Shown piece after piece: positions 36,701 through 47,969 of a stretch of DNA of 64,000 nucleotides. The number at the start of each line of letters is the position of its first letter. Within the stretch, counting starts at the first letter, position 1. Below the pieces are notes generated by a model that worked only from the letters and a program-made list of their open reading frames with translations, ran no database searches and was not told the DNA's origin. Position numbers and translations under genes: made by a program. This DNA comes from Ceratopteris richardii (taxonomy: Eukaryota > Streptophyta > Polypodiopsida > Polypodiales > Pteridaceae): positions 87,247,458 to 87,311,457 of the forward strand of contig CM035407.1 in the NCBI GenBank assembly GCA_020310875.1, written 5' to 3'.

Positions 36701-37521
36701 GGGGATTCTTGTGCAGAAAGGGATTTGAGTGTTTGTAGGAGAATGGAGAGTGAGAACAAGAGAATTAATGACACCGAAAGCTTCTGATCAATTAGGAAGA
36801 GAAGAATACAAACTTCTACATAAGCCAAATGCTCTATGCAAGATGCCAAAGACTAAATAATGTTTATGAAACAAGATTACAAAGTACTTAGAATCTGTCG
36901 CCGACCTCTCCACCAGACCTCCACCTTCTCCAAGCTTGCCCTTGTGCACACCTTGCACCAAGCTTCCAATAAGGGGAGGGATGGACACCTTTTGTCGACG
37001 CCCACCTTCAATGGGACTTCGTAGCTCTTGATATTCCTTGTTTCACCTTCTCTGCATACAATCTAAGTCACTCTTCTTGCACCTTGCAAATGACTCTCTG
37101 TGTCGCATGCACTTTGTATGTTTCTTGCACTTCCCTTAGTTTAGACTATGCTCACCTTGCTTAGTCTCACAAAGAATAATGCATTGCCTCGATTTGAGTG
37201 TGAGTTCATGTACGCTCCTAACTGCTAGAGTATCTTGGTACTCACTTTGATGTCCCAAGATTGTCTTTAAAAGTGGGCAGCCCACGAATCCCTATTTTTT
37301 CCTGTAGTGACTTTAGACTAAAACAAAAATTTTAATTGGGGGGCCATACATTCACTTTTGTGTACGCTGCCGGTTGACATATCTTCACATTTTGCCTTTT
37401 AATTCTTCAAATGTGCGCCTAAGATAGGGTTCACCTGAACCTTCCAAAAACTTTTAAAAACACTTTGAACCTTAGAGAATTACAGAAATACCTTTACAAC
37501 CTGCAACCAACTTTCTGCAAT
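36701..37521. other. unassigned stretch left of Cop6
   Basis: No gene recognised. A TGTTGGGGG start at 36696 could mark the end of an LTR, and sequence on the other side of Cop6 (50748 onwards) is the continuation of this locus. No matching end or second copy was found, so the LTR idea is weak. Confidence 0.3.
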
Positions 37522-37526
37522 TATAC

Positions 37527-38522
37527 TGTTGGAATTTGGGGCCCGAGGATCGTTGCAAACTAAAACCTTTTGAGCAAACACACTTAATTAATTAGGATGT
37601 TAAGTGTGAGATAGAAAGAAAGAGATCTTGAGACAAGGATAGAGAACGTAAGCTGGATGCTTACTCACTAAAAAATAGATGTCCAAATTACAACATGGGA
37701 GTACTACTCAACCATATAAAGTGGTGCACTCACTAATGGAAGAATATCCAAGAAGATGATGATACAAAATTTAGATTATGTTGAAATAATCTAAGTGTGT
37801 GTGAAGTGAACGAGCAACAAAGCTAACCTTATTCTCACAAAATAGTGTAACAAAATTGTAAATCAACCAGCCCTAATTTTGAGATTAGGGTAGAGAAACC
37901 CTAAAAACAAAATATAAGGTTAACTCACAAAAGATAGTTACCATCACCTTGTAGAAGACTTCTTGCTCCAAGAGAGTAGCCTCTCCTTCACCAAAACTCC
38001 ACCACCAAAGCTTTAGAACACCAATAGCTGGCTTGATCACCTCCTCTTTGCTTGATGAGTGATGCCTCAACAATAAGCCAAGGACCTCTTTATATATTTT
38101 GTGAAGTATGCTCCAAAAGCACTCTAAAAAGCTTTCGCTATACATTGAATATCAAAAGCAAAATAAAACAATGGTCATGAACTATTATGATGATAATTGA
38201 CATCGCCGTTTACTTGCACAAAAAAATCAAGTCCATAAAAAACATCATGTTGTGTTGTTGTCAATCGCAGGAATCAAACCCGGGTTAATCTAAGAATGTT
38301 GTTCCACATATTGTCATAGACCAGCAAGCCCATCGCCTTCGCTTATTCAATAAAAAGATTTTATCATGGCGATGTTGTTCCTTGGTTTTGAACCCAAGTG
38401 CATATTATGAAAGAACGTTGTTCTAGCCACGCTGTCTGTGAGCTTTAGTGTAGGGAAATATAAAAACAATTTATGGTATAGCTTCTTCTTAGCAAGACCA
38501 TTGTTGAACATTGCTTCTAACA
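37527..38522 (-). repeat. Cop6 3' LTR
   Basis: Plus-strand ends are TGTTGGAATTTGGGG and GCTTCTAACA. It contains two tRNA-like B-box words in element orientation (see separate entry). The partner is 49749-50742. Confidence 0.95.
38265..38400 (-). other. tandem tRNA-like (Pol III B-box) modules in Cop6 3' LTR
   Basis: Minus-strand GGTTTGATTCC (plus 38270-38280) and GGTTCAAAACC (plus 38384-38394) fit, exactly or with one change, the B-box consensus GGTTCRANNCC. They are 114 bp apart and each is followed upstream by a GGAACAAC(A/G)TTCT word, suggesting two related tRNA-derived modules. Complete cloverleafs are not evident. Confidence 0.5.
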
Positions 38523-38537
38523 ATCCCTCCTTCAATG

Positions 38538-39060
38538 TCACAATGGTACAAGTTTCAGTAACCTGCAAATCTTATCATGACTATCTCTAGTCAATGCTTT
38601 GGTAAATATATATGTAACATTCTCACTAGAAGGAACATAAACTAGCTCAATGTGCTTTTTAGCTATCTGCTCTCGAATATAGTGGTAGTGTACCTCTATA
38701 TGCTTTGTCCTTGCATGATGCACTGAATTCTTAGCTATAGCTATAGCACTCTGGCTATCTGAAAATATCTGAATGGGTTCATGTACTCTCACATCAAGAT
38801 AACTGAAAAATCTTTTGCAACCAAACTAACTCTAGAGTAGCTATAAATGTTGCACGATATTGAGCTTCACATGATGAAGTGGCAATAGTGGGTTGTCTCT
38901 TCGAAAGCCATGAGATAAGACAATCTCCAAGATAAAAACAAAATCCACTAGTACTTCTTCTTGTGTCTCTATCACCTGCCCAATCAAAATCTGAAAATCC
39001 TTTTAGTAACAAATGTGTAGATTTTGAAAATACCATAGCAAAATTTGAAGTTCCCTTCAA
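38538..39060 (-). pseudogene. Cop6 RNase H
   Basis: Two open pieces in neighbouring frames: 39060-38794 (KGTSNFAMVF, GFSDFDWAGDRDTRRSTSGF, the first catalytic Asp block) and 38792-38538 (IQIFSDSQSAIAIAKNSVHH, ARTKHIEVHYHYIRE, then VTYIFTKAL, where the normal ADIFTKAL has decayed). A frame change near 38793 separates them. It ends just before the polypurine tract and LTR. Confidence 0.85.
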
Positions 39061-39321
39061 ATATCAAAAGATTCGCTTTAGTGCTTTCCAATGAAACACT
39101 ATCAGATTCTTTATGAACCTTGATACTTGAGAAACTACAAACTATATATCGGGACGTGTATTACATAGATATATCAAGAAACCAACTGCTTGACTATATA
39201 AAGTAGCATCAAATGGCTCTGTATCTGCTACCATTTGTAAATATGCGTTTTGATCCATAGGTGTTTGCATAGGTTTAGAATTGCTCATTTGAAACCTCTC
39301 CAAAAGTTTCTCAATGTACTT

Positions 39322-39772
39322 CTACTGTGTCATATAGATACACTCATCTTGAAACAAAAACTGAATCCCAAAATAATAATGCAAAATGCCTAAATAATTC
39401 ACATCAAATGTCTGCTTCATTTGTTCTTTGAACATCTGCAAATCTTTATCTCTGGGTCCTGTGACTATAATATCATCCACATAAATGATTGCTATAATCA
39501 TTTTACCTGTTTCTGCTTTAACATAAAGAGTTGGAGCTGCATCTAAGTTATGGAAATCAATGGACAAAAGATATGTATGTATCTTTTCATACCATGCTCT
39601 AGGTGCATGTTTTAATCCATACAAAGCCTTTACAAGCTTACATACTAAGTTTTCTATACCTATCTCTTCAAAACCTTTTGGTTGCTGAATATACACATCC
39701 TCATGTAAATCACCATTTAGAAAACCTGTCTTAATGTCAAGTTGATATATATGCCAACCAAAATGTGATGCT
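39322..39772 (-). pseudogene. Cop6 reverse transcriptase, 3' half (beyond Cop7)
   Basis: After the nested element the RT resumes with WHIYQLDIKTGFLNGDLHED, then CKLVKALYGLKHAPRAWYEK, the catalytic IIYVDDIIVTG (near 39480) and LGILHYYFGIQF. A TAG stop at 39322-39324 interrupts the next block (KYIEKLLERF continues downstream). Sequence between this piece and RNase H is in broken frames. Confidence 0.88.
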
Positions 39773-39777
39773 AGAGC

Positions 39778-40074
39778 TGAAGTATTTCGATGGCGATGCA
39801 CCACACTGCACTCTCCTTCTCGAGAGCTCCACGACGATATGCTCGGAGTACAAAACCGAGCTCCTGACGCCACACACAGTACTCCGCACAGATGTTGTAG
39901 AATACGCAGAAAACACAGTACACAAGGAGCACGAAGACAGACTTCTTAGGTCTTACAAATGCGGTCGAACTTACAGTCTATGACTGACCAGGCCACTATA
40001 TGTTTTATTAAAGAACATATACAAAGAAGTGTCCGGTGGCCATTTGGCCTTTCACATGGACACTAACGGTAACA
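39778..40074 (-). repeat. Cop7 3' LTR (297 bp)
   Basis: Plus strand runs TGAAGTATTTCG to ACGGTAACA. In element orientation it includes AATAAAACATATAG, a polyadenylation-signal-like word. The polypurine tract TTTAGTGGGAGAT (minus) lies at 40075-40087. Confidence 0.96.
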
Positions 40075-40263
40075 ATCTCCCACTAAAGGCCAATATGGCC
40101 AGAGTAACTATGGGAGAAAAAGAAAGAATGATAAAGAATACCTGAGTGTAAGTATACAAACTATACCTCCCACCTGATGGGCATGTTACACAGTATACAA
40201 GTGACTACGTAAGATCAAGAATCAAGTAACCCCCATCAAGTGACAACAGTGTCGAAAGCTATC

Positions 40264-43200
40264 CTATGGTAGAGCTTTAGTCAAAGCATCTGCAGCATTA
40301 TCTCGAGTGTGAACCTTCTCAAGAATAATGCTCTCAGTGGCTAAGCAATCTCTAATGAAGTGATACCTCACCTCAATGTGCTTGGTCTTTGCATGATAGA
40401 CCGGATTCTTAGCCAAAGCAATGGCACTCTGACTATCACTGAGCAAGTGAGGTACATGCTGAGGCAAACCCATATCACAAGCAAGACGAGAAAGCCACAA
40501 TGCTTCCTTACATGCCTCACTTGCTGCAACATACTCTGCTTCTGTGGTGGAAACAGTTGTACATTCTTGAAGACGAGATCTCCAAGAGATAGCACCTCCA
40601 GCAAAATGAAAAATGTACCCTGATGTAGACTTACGGTTGTCTACACAACCAGCATAGTCAGAATCTGTGTAACCAATAATGGATGCTTTCCCTCTACCTA
40701 AGCATAGGCACTTGTCCTTAGTGCCACTCAGATATCTCAAAATCATTTTGACCGCTTCCCAATGTTTCTTGCCAGGATTAGACATATATCTGCTCACAAC
40801 TCCCACTGCAAATGCAATGTCTGGTCTCGTAGCTACCATAGCATACATGAGACTACCAACAGCAGACTGATAGGGAATTTTGGTCATGAATTCCTTTTCC
40901 TCATCTGATTTGGGGCAGTCATCCTTGCTCAATTTCACATATGTGGGTAAAGGTGTACTCAATGCCTTTCCACCCTACATATTGAATCGATGAAGTACTT
41001 TGGATATGTACTCACTTTGAGACAAGTATATGCATCTTTTACTCCTATCACCAGTAATGCGCATGCCAAGAATATGTTTGGCATCCCCCAAATCCTTCAT
41101 ATCAAATGTCTGACTCAACTTCTTTTTGAGAATTGACAAATCATAAGAGGACTTCCTAGCAATCAACATATCATCGACGTAAAGTATCAAGCATATCAAG
41201 CTGCCATCAGAACATCTCTTTGTGTAGAGACAATGATCCTCATTGCTCCGAGAATAGCCTTGGGACTTCATAAAAGCATCAAACTTTTGGTACCATTGTC
41301 TAGGAGACTGTTTAAGTCCATACAAGCTCTTCTTGAGCTTACAAACTAGACTTTCCTTGCCAGGAACTACATAACCCTCTGGTTGTTCCATATAGATCTC
41401 ATCTGTAAGATCTCCATGCAAGAAAGCTGTTTTCACATCCATTTGGACTAGCTCTAAGTACTCCATTGCAACGAATCCAAGCAACATGCGCAAAGTAGTC
41501 ATCTTGACCACTGGAGAGAAGATTTCCTCAAAATCAACACCATGTTGTTGCTTAAAACCCTTTGCAACAAGTCGTGCTTTATATTTTGGAGAAGCACTAT
41601 CTGATGTGAATTTCAGCTTATATACCCATTTACATGGTAAAGCTTTCCTGCCCTTTGGCAAAGGTACTAAGTCCCAAGTACCATTCTTGTGAATAGAATC
41701 CAACTCACTCTTCATGGCACGCTCCCACTTGACATGATCCTCTGTCTGCATAGCCTCTTTGTAGCAAGAGGGCTCACCGGCATCTATTAGCATAACAAAA
41801 TCTAAACCTGGAACATATCTATCAGGTGGATATGAGACACGTGCAGAACGTCTCAATGGTTGCTGAACAGGAACATGTGCAGACTGATCTGAATGGACAT
41901 TCTCTTGAACATCCCTATGTGCAGCATTTTTATGCATGCTAACCGGAGGACTAGTATCCTCAAACACCACTCTTCTCACTTCAACCTCCTTAATCGGCTG
42001 TTTATGCATCTTAGACTCATTAAAAATGACATCACTACTTCTGATCACTGACCGTGTTTCAGGATCCCATAAGCGATATCCAAATTGTCCTTCTCGACCA
42101 TATCCAAGAAAAATGCATTTCTTTGACTTATGGTCCAACTTCTGTCTAAGATTCTTGGGTATATGAACATATGCTTCACACCCAAAAACTCGAAGATGAT
42201 CATAATATGGTGGTTTCCCTGTCCATAACTCTTGTGCCACTTTCGGACCCTTGGCAGTACTAGGTGAAAGGTTAATCACATGAACTGCAGTCAATACTGC
42301 TTCTGCCCAAAAACCTTGTGAGAGGTTTGCATGATGCAACATAGAGACTACTCTATCTTGAATAGTTCTATTCATCCTCTCAGCTACACCATTCTGTACT
42401 GGGGTATAAGGAGCTGTAAACTCTCTACGAATCCCTCTACACTGACAGAAAAGGATGAATTCATGTGAGGTATACTCACCCCCATTATCTGAACGTAAAG
42501 CCTTAAGCTTAGTTCCTTTTTCAGTCTCAACTGAAGCAAGCCATTTTCTGAAAGTAGGTAATACATCATCCTTCGATTTGATAGGATATACCCAGACTTT
42601 TCTAGTAGCATCATCTATGAAAGTGACAAAGTAAAGAGAACCACCTAAGGACCTAGTGGGCATAGGACCACACACATCTGTATGAACAAGATCTAAAGGC
42701 TGAATTGAAGAGTCAATGTGCGTTTTATGCACATTTCTGGTTTGCTTTCCATATTGACAATGCTCACAAAATGAAAAATCAGAGAAAGATAACACAGGTA
42801 AGTAGCCAGAACGAGAAAGATTTTCCATTCCACTACGAGATATATGGCCCAAACAACCATGCCAAATACAAGCCATAGGTTGTTCAGTAACAGCTAACAA
42901 GTGTTCTTTCTGTGATACAAATAAAGGGTAAAGTGAGCCAACTTTCCTTCCTTTTGCAATAACCATATTGCCCTTTGATATACGGAAGGACTGAGCATAG
43001 AAGACCACCTTGTAACCAAGGTCATCAAGTTGACCAACTGACATCAAACTGCGTGATAACTGAGGTACATGGCGTACATTATGCATAGTAAATTTTGAAT
43101 CGTCAATGAACTGCACAACCACATCTCCAATCCCCACAACATCACACTGGTAAGAGTCACCAAGTCTCACGGTACCAAGAGACTTTGCTGCATAATTAGA

Positions 43201-43788
43201 GAACCATTCTCTATGTGGTGTCACATGGAAAGAAGCACCAGAATCTAGCAGCCAGGTGTGGGAAAGAGAATCAGCCATAAGTGCCTCAGATGGCACAGTA
43301 CTATCAAGTGTCAACACATCAGCATCATCAGAAATAGCATTAATTTCTTCAATCTTCACAGTCGAAGTAGATGGTGCAGGTAACTGTTTAACATGCCCAT
43401 CAACATTCTGTCCTTTACCTTTAGCATTCTTTAATGCATAACAGTCTTTCTTCATGTGTCCTTTCTTATGACAGTAATGGCATTCAATATCCCTCTTCCT
43501 TGATTTACTTCTTCTCTTATTCCGTTGACCATTCTTTTCCTTGTTCTTGCTCCTTCCACGTTGTTGATTCTTTCCTTGGTAAGAATCACGAACATTATAT
43601 GCATCTCCACTCTGAGTGCCAACCATAGATTTTCTACGAATCTCCTCACTCAAGAGTGCTCCACATATGTCATCATAGACGAGTTTACCACCTGGTGCAC
43701 TGTTGCTAATAGCTGTGCAAAATGTATCCCATGATGATGGCAGGGTGCATAACAGCAATACTGCTTTCATTTCATTGTCCATATCCAT
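40264..43788 (-). pseudogene. Cop7 pol: zinc knuckle, protease, integrase, RT, RNase H
   Basis: The frame from 43788 to the stop at 40264 is continuous except for a TAG at 40975-40977, in a place where copia proteins usually have FNMxxxKxxxTP. In the first 937 codons: gag C-terminus, zinc knuckle CHYCHKKGHMKKDC (103-116), protease LLDSGASFHV (Asp about 182), pre-integrase finger (CEHCQYGKQTR), integrase DDE blocks (VHTDVCGP, SDNGGEYTS, GVAERMNRT), a linker, and RT with MDVKTAFLHG and YVDDMLIA (about 869). After the stop, RNase H follows with YTDSDYAGC, STTEAEYVA and ADALTKALP. Upstream the same frame continues into gag. This is the longest intact pol in the nested complex. Confidence 0.94.
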
Positions 43789-44268
43789 TTTCTAAGCCTG
43801 TAACTGGGAGAATATGGCATCAAACTCATTTAGATGAGCAGCAACACTATCTGTGTCCTTCATACGAAGGTCGTATAATTTTCTCATCAGATATACTTTA
43901 TTTGATGCCGTCTCTTTTTCATATGTATTGCATAACTTCTTCTAAAGCTCCTCTGCACTTTCACAGTCTAATACTGTAAAGTAAACATTATCTGCTAGGT
44001 GCAAGCGAATGGTAGACCTGTCCATTTCATCTAACTCATCCCAATCATCTTCATCCATGTCAGCAGGCTTCTTTGAAATCCCATTTACTGGCTTCCATTG
44101 CCTTCTTTGGATCAGCACATCTTTAATCTGATTCTTCCATAGAGCAAAGTTTGTGCCATCAAATTTTCGGATCTCAAAATGGTCTTTGCCCTACAAGTTA
44201 TAGCTCCTCCTCGGAACGCTAGCACTAGACCCTGATCCACTAGATGTGCCTGAGACCTCTGATGCCAT
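43789..44268 (-). pseudogene. Cop7 gag N-terminal part
   Basis: ATG at 44268 opens MASEVSGTSSGSGSS, followed by HFEIRKFDGTNFALWKNQI, the usual copia gag opening, and the UBN2 capsid region. The frame is the same as pol. Three TAG codons break it at 44191-44193, 43942-43944 and 43792-43794. Around them the protein text is otherwise well preserved, so the stops are recent. Confidence 0.9.
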
Positions 44269-45187
44269 GATCGTAGAGAACTGAATAGAATGATAATGGA
44301 GCTAGAAGAGTCCAAACACCAGCAAATAAGTGTATCAAGGAGTAAATCGACCACTATATAGTTGACTAAACCAGAAATCTGGAAAAATTTTGCCAGAGTA
44401 TCCTCTGCAAAATTAGCATATGACCAGTGTCAAAGTATCATAAAACTGCAAGTACTGACATGTCTACCTGCATAGTGAATCACTGACTCCACTGCATATA
44501 ATCAGTTACCCAATAGAAGCCAACTAGGCTTATCGAGCACCTATGAACAACTATCATACATCTCCTATGGCGAGGCTGGGTAAGTCTTTCACCTGCATCA
44601 CTGAAGAGATCCCGACATCTGGGTGTCTCCCAGTTAAGAAAACCTCACCACGACCCTCTTTATCAAACGTAAAAGGCTTTATGCAAAGAACGTAACCGCT
44701 ATATCAATGCCCACATGGACGTACATAAGCGGTATCCACAGAAGCGTACATGGTGTGTATGTTTTCAATATATGCAGTAAAATGACATTGAAAGGCTGAA
44801 TACACAGCCCAAAAACTAGCCAATAACACCTGCAAGTGTCTGTCAACTCTGATGTTTTAGGCTTTAAAAACCTGCATAAATTTGCAGCGACTGCTCCCAC
44901 CAAAACTAAAAACCCCTCGAGAAACTTGTAGTTTTACGAGTGTGGTTGAAAATACAGCCCCAAAGGTTGATATTTATTGTCTGAGAAGTACAAGAAACAC
45001 TCTTCTTGATGTTCTTGGACCTGTGTGAAGAGAACTAGGTGCGAAAGTACTCCGAAATGGCTCCAAAAACACCCAAGAATTGCTTCAGAAATAGGCTTTA
45101 AAAGCAAAAATGAAGCTTTGAGGGACCAAAACTTGTTCAAGGTAATGTCAACCTTAGTCTTTCCCCTTCTTCAAACACCACAAGAGT

Positions 45188-45275
45188 GTAGCTTAGTGGC
45201 AAGAGATTGCCACGGTTAAGCGAGCTCTGGGGGGAACAGTACTGGGATGGGTGACCTCCCGGGAAGTACCGAGAA
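45188..45275 (+). ncRNA. 5S-rRNA-like segment in Cop7 leader (antisense to the element)
   Basis: GGTTAAGCGAGCT at 45214-45226 and AGTACTGGGATGGGTGACCT at 45238-45257, continuing CCCGGGAAGT, match the 3' half of plant 5S rRNA, covering box A, the intermediate element and box C of its internal Pol III promoter. The 5' half of 5S is missing; instead GTAGCTTAGTGGC (45188-45200) resembles a tRNA box A. It lies on the plus strand, opposite to Cop7 transcription. It could be a captured 5S pseudogene, a SINE-like chimera, or related to the 5S-bearing Cassandra-type elements, though those carry it in the LTR. Confidence 0.75.
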
Positions 45276-45363
45276 CCTCTATATTCCTTGATCGTTGAGG
45301 TCTTCCCTCGCGCGCAGCCAACGGCGTCAACGGTGACTTCGGTGACTCGGATGACAAGGTATG

Positions 45364-45381
45364 CCAAGGTCTATGCCTTGG
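45364..45381 (-). other. hairpin close to Cop7 primer-binding site
   Basis: CCAAGG and CCTTGG are separated by six bases about 50 bp downstream of the primer-binding site in element orientation. Such a stem could belong to a packaging or dimerisation signal; this is only an inference. Confidence 0.4.
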
Positions 45382-45428
45382 TTGCCGCCTTAGTCGAAAG
45401 AAAGGAACAAAGCTTTTTGCCTCGAACT

Positions 45429-45440
45429 GCTATGATACCA
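45429..45440 (-). other. Cop7 primer-binding site
   Basis: Minus-strand TGGTATCATAGC, one base inside the 5' LTR, matches the initiator tRNA-Met site except for one base. Confidence 0.9.
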
Positions 45441-45441
45441 G

Positions 45442-45738
45442 TGAAGTATTTCGATGGCGATGCACCACACTGCACTCTCCTTCTCGAGAGCTCCACGACG
45501 ATAGGCTCGGAGTACAAAACCGAGCTCCTGACGCCACACACAGTACTCCGCACAGATGTTGTAGAATACGCAGAAAACACAGTACACAGGGAGCACGAAG
45601 ACAGACTTCTTAGGTCTTACAAATGCGGTCGAACTTACAGTATGTGACTGACCAGGCCACTATATGTTTTATTAAAGACCATATACAAAGAAGTGTCCGG
45701 TGGCCATTTGGCCTTTCACATGGACACTAACGGTAACA
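45442..45738 (-). repeat. Cop7 5' LTR (297 bp)
   Basis: Same length and ends as 39778-40074, with about five substitutions. Followed on the right by AGAGC and then the Cop6 RT. Confidence 0.96.
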
Positions 45739-45743
45739 AGAGC

Positions 45744-46340
45744 AAATATTGACCTAATAACAGTCATCCTAGACGTAGGAGCAAATGTCTCATCATAATC
45801 AATACCTTTTTGTTGTGCATATCCTTTGACAACTAACCTAGCCTTGTATCTATCAATAGTACCATCTTCTTTCCTTTTGATTTTGAAGATCCATTTTACA
45901 CCTATAGTCTTCTTTCTCTCTGGTAACTCACATAGCTTCCAAGTTTGATTCTTATGAATAGAATCAATCTCTTGTTGCATAGCTTTTCTCCAAATAGGAA
46001 TGTCAAGTGCATCTTTGACATGTACAGGTTCATCTTCAACTGTAGTAAGTGCCAAAATATCATGAATCTCAAAGTCTTTAGCAAAAGTTACTTGATATTT
46101 TTGTTGTTGTTGTTGTCTAGTCTCACTTCTTGTTCTTACATGATCTTGTTGTTGTTGTCTAGTTTGACTCCTTGTTCTTCCAGTAAAAGTCTTTATACCA
46201 CTATCTTTCCAAGTCTGATATAACCATGTAGGTGTACCCTTAAATAGTGGTGATACTCTTTCTGATCCTTCAGCTTCCACAGGTTCTGCAACTTGTCCTT
46301 TCGAGGTACTAGGACTTTTTGGAACTCTAACTTCTTCCAT
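45744..46340 (-). pseudogene. Cop6 linker and reverse transcriptase, 5' half
   Basis: The frame 46340-45744 carries a Gln/Arg-rich linker (two TRSQTRQQQQ-like repeats), then WRKAMQQEIDSIHKNQTWKL, KTIGVKWIFKIKRKEDGTID, YKARLVVKGYAQQKGIDYDE and APTSRMTVIRSIFAL, where Cop7 interrupts at the AGAGC target. It joins exactly to the RT half at 39772 when the nested element and one target copy are ignored. Confidence 0.9.
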
Positions 46341-47146
46341 TTCTGGAACTAAAGTCTCATGTGGAACTGACTCTGTAGAAGGTTGTGAAATTCCTCTTTC
46401 TTCAACTTTTTCTTGAATCCTAGGAATTTTAACTCCCTCGTGATGTGGTTGAACATGTACATCCAGAATCTTTCTAAAAAATCCATAGTCATTTTCACTA
46501 ATGAACTTTGGAATTTCTGCTTCTTTATCATAAACCTTATTTTCAACAATATAAGCATTACATGAAAGAATAACTTCACCTATCTCTGGAACATAAAACT
46601 TGTATCCTTTACTCTCAACAGGATATCCAATAAAACCAACTTTCTTTGCCTTTACATCTAGTTTGCCTCATTCCTTTTTCTCAACATGTACATAAGAAAG
46701 TGATCCAAACACTTTGAAGTAAATCACATTAGGTTTTCTACCATAATAAGCTTCATATGGTGTGATTACCTTTAAAGATTTTGTAGATGACCTGTTTAAA
46801 ATGTGGTTAGCTGTGTGTACTGCATCAAACTAGAATTGTGGTGAAAGCTTCTTGGACGCCATCATGCTCCGATCATCTCAACAAGTACTCTATTCTTTCT
46901 TTCAGCAACACCATTCTGCTGAGGAGTATAAGCAATAGTAAGGTTTCGACTAATAGCTTTCTCATCAAGAAATGTCTGGAACTCTTTTGACAAGTATTCC
47001 CCACTTCTATCACTTCTCAGAATCTGGATAGTTTTCTTATTTTCATTTTCAACCATAGCTACAAATTTCTTGAACATAGGAAAGACTTCTGACTTCAACT
47101 TAAGACCATAGATCCATGAGTATCTCATAAACTCATCAATGAATAT
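46263..47146 (-). repeat. Cop6 internal tandem duplication, RT-proximal copy
   Basis: 884 bp covering the integrase core to the linker. It contains integrase text YSWIYGLKLKSEVFPMFKKF and QQNGVAERKNRVLVEMIGA (46862-47128) and the linker start. The same segment is present again at 47147-47969. Confidence 0.88.
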
Positions 47147-47969
47147 GACCCTTCAGCTTCCATAGGTTTTGGAACTTGTCCTTCCAAGGTACTAGGACTT
47201 TCTGGAACTCTGACTTCTTCCATCTCTGGAATCAAAGTCTCATGTGGAACTGAATCTGTAGAAGGTTGTGAAATTCCTCTTTCTTCAACTCTTTCTTGAA
47301 TTCTCAGAATTTTAACTCCCTCCTAATATGGCTGAACATGTAAATCCAAAAATCTCTCTAAAAAATCCATAGTCATTTTCACTAATGAACTCTGGAATTT
47401 CTGCTTCTTTATCATAAACTTTATTTTCAGCAATATAAGCATTATGTGAAAGAATAACTTCACCTGTTTTTGGAACATAAAACCTGTATCCCTTACTCTC
47501 AACAGAATATCCAATAAAAAAAACTTTCTTTGCCTTTACATCTAGTTTGCCTTGGTCCTTTTACTCAATATGTACATAAGAAAGTGATCCAAAAACTCTG
47601 AAGTAACTCACATTAGGTTTTCTACCATATTAAGCTTCATAAGGTGTGATTACCTTTAAGGCTTTTATAGATGACTTGTTCAAAATGTGATTAGCTATAT
47701 GTACTACATCGAACCAGAATTTTGGTGAAAGCTTCTTGGATGCCATCATGCTCCGCATCATCTCAACAAGGAGTAATACCTTTCTCATCAAGAAATGTCT
47801 GGAACCCATTTCACAAGTATTCTCCACCTCTATCACTTCTGAGAATCTGGATAGTTTCCTGACTTTCATTTTCAACGATAGCTACAAACTTCTTGAACAT
47901 AGGAAAGACTTCTGACTTCAATTTAAGACCATAGATCCATGAGTATCTCATGAAATCATCAACGAATAG
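47147..47969 (-). repeat. Cop6 internal tandem duplication, gag-proximal copy
   Basis: Second copy of the integrase-linker segment, about 60 bp shorter because the part around the GVAERKN block is deleted near 47770. The junction with the first copy is at 47146/47147. The duplication alone would make the polyprotein non-functional. Confidence 0.88.

Larger units (their letters stand above)
39773..45743 (-). mobile_element. Cop7: complete Ty1/copia element nested in Cop6
   Basis: Two 297-bp LTRs (39778-40074, 45442-45738) with TG...CA ends are flanked by the duplication AGAGC (39773-39777, 45739-45743), which is sequence of the Cop6 RT. I count about five LTR differences. The internal part, right to left, has a primer-binding site, a 1.17-kb leader with a 5S-rRNA-like segment, gag, protease, integrase, RT, RNase H and polypurine tract. 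It is in the same orientation as its host. Protein text resembles the Tnt1-like lineage (KFDGTNFALWK in gag). Confidence 0.96.

Noticed and set aside
36696..37526. Solo LTR starting TGTTGGGGG
   Set aside because: No matching CA end with a target duplication and no second copy in the window.
45188..45275. Functional 5S rRNA gene
   Set aside because: The 5' half of 5S is missing and the sequence lies inside a retrotransposon leader.
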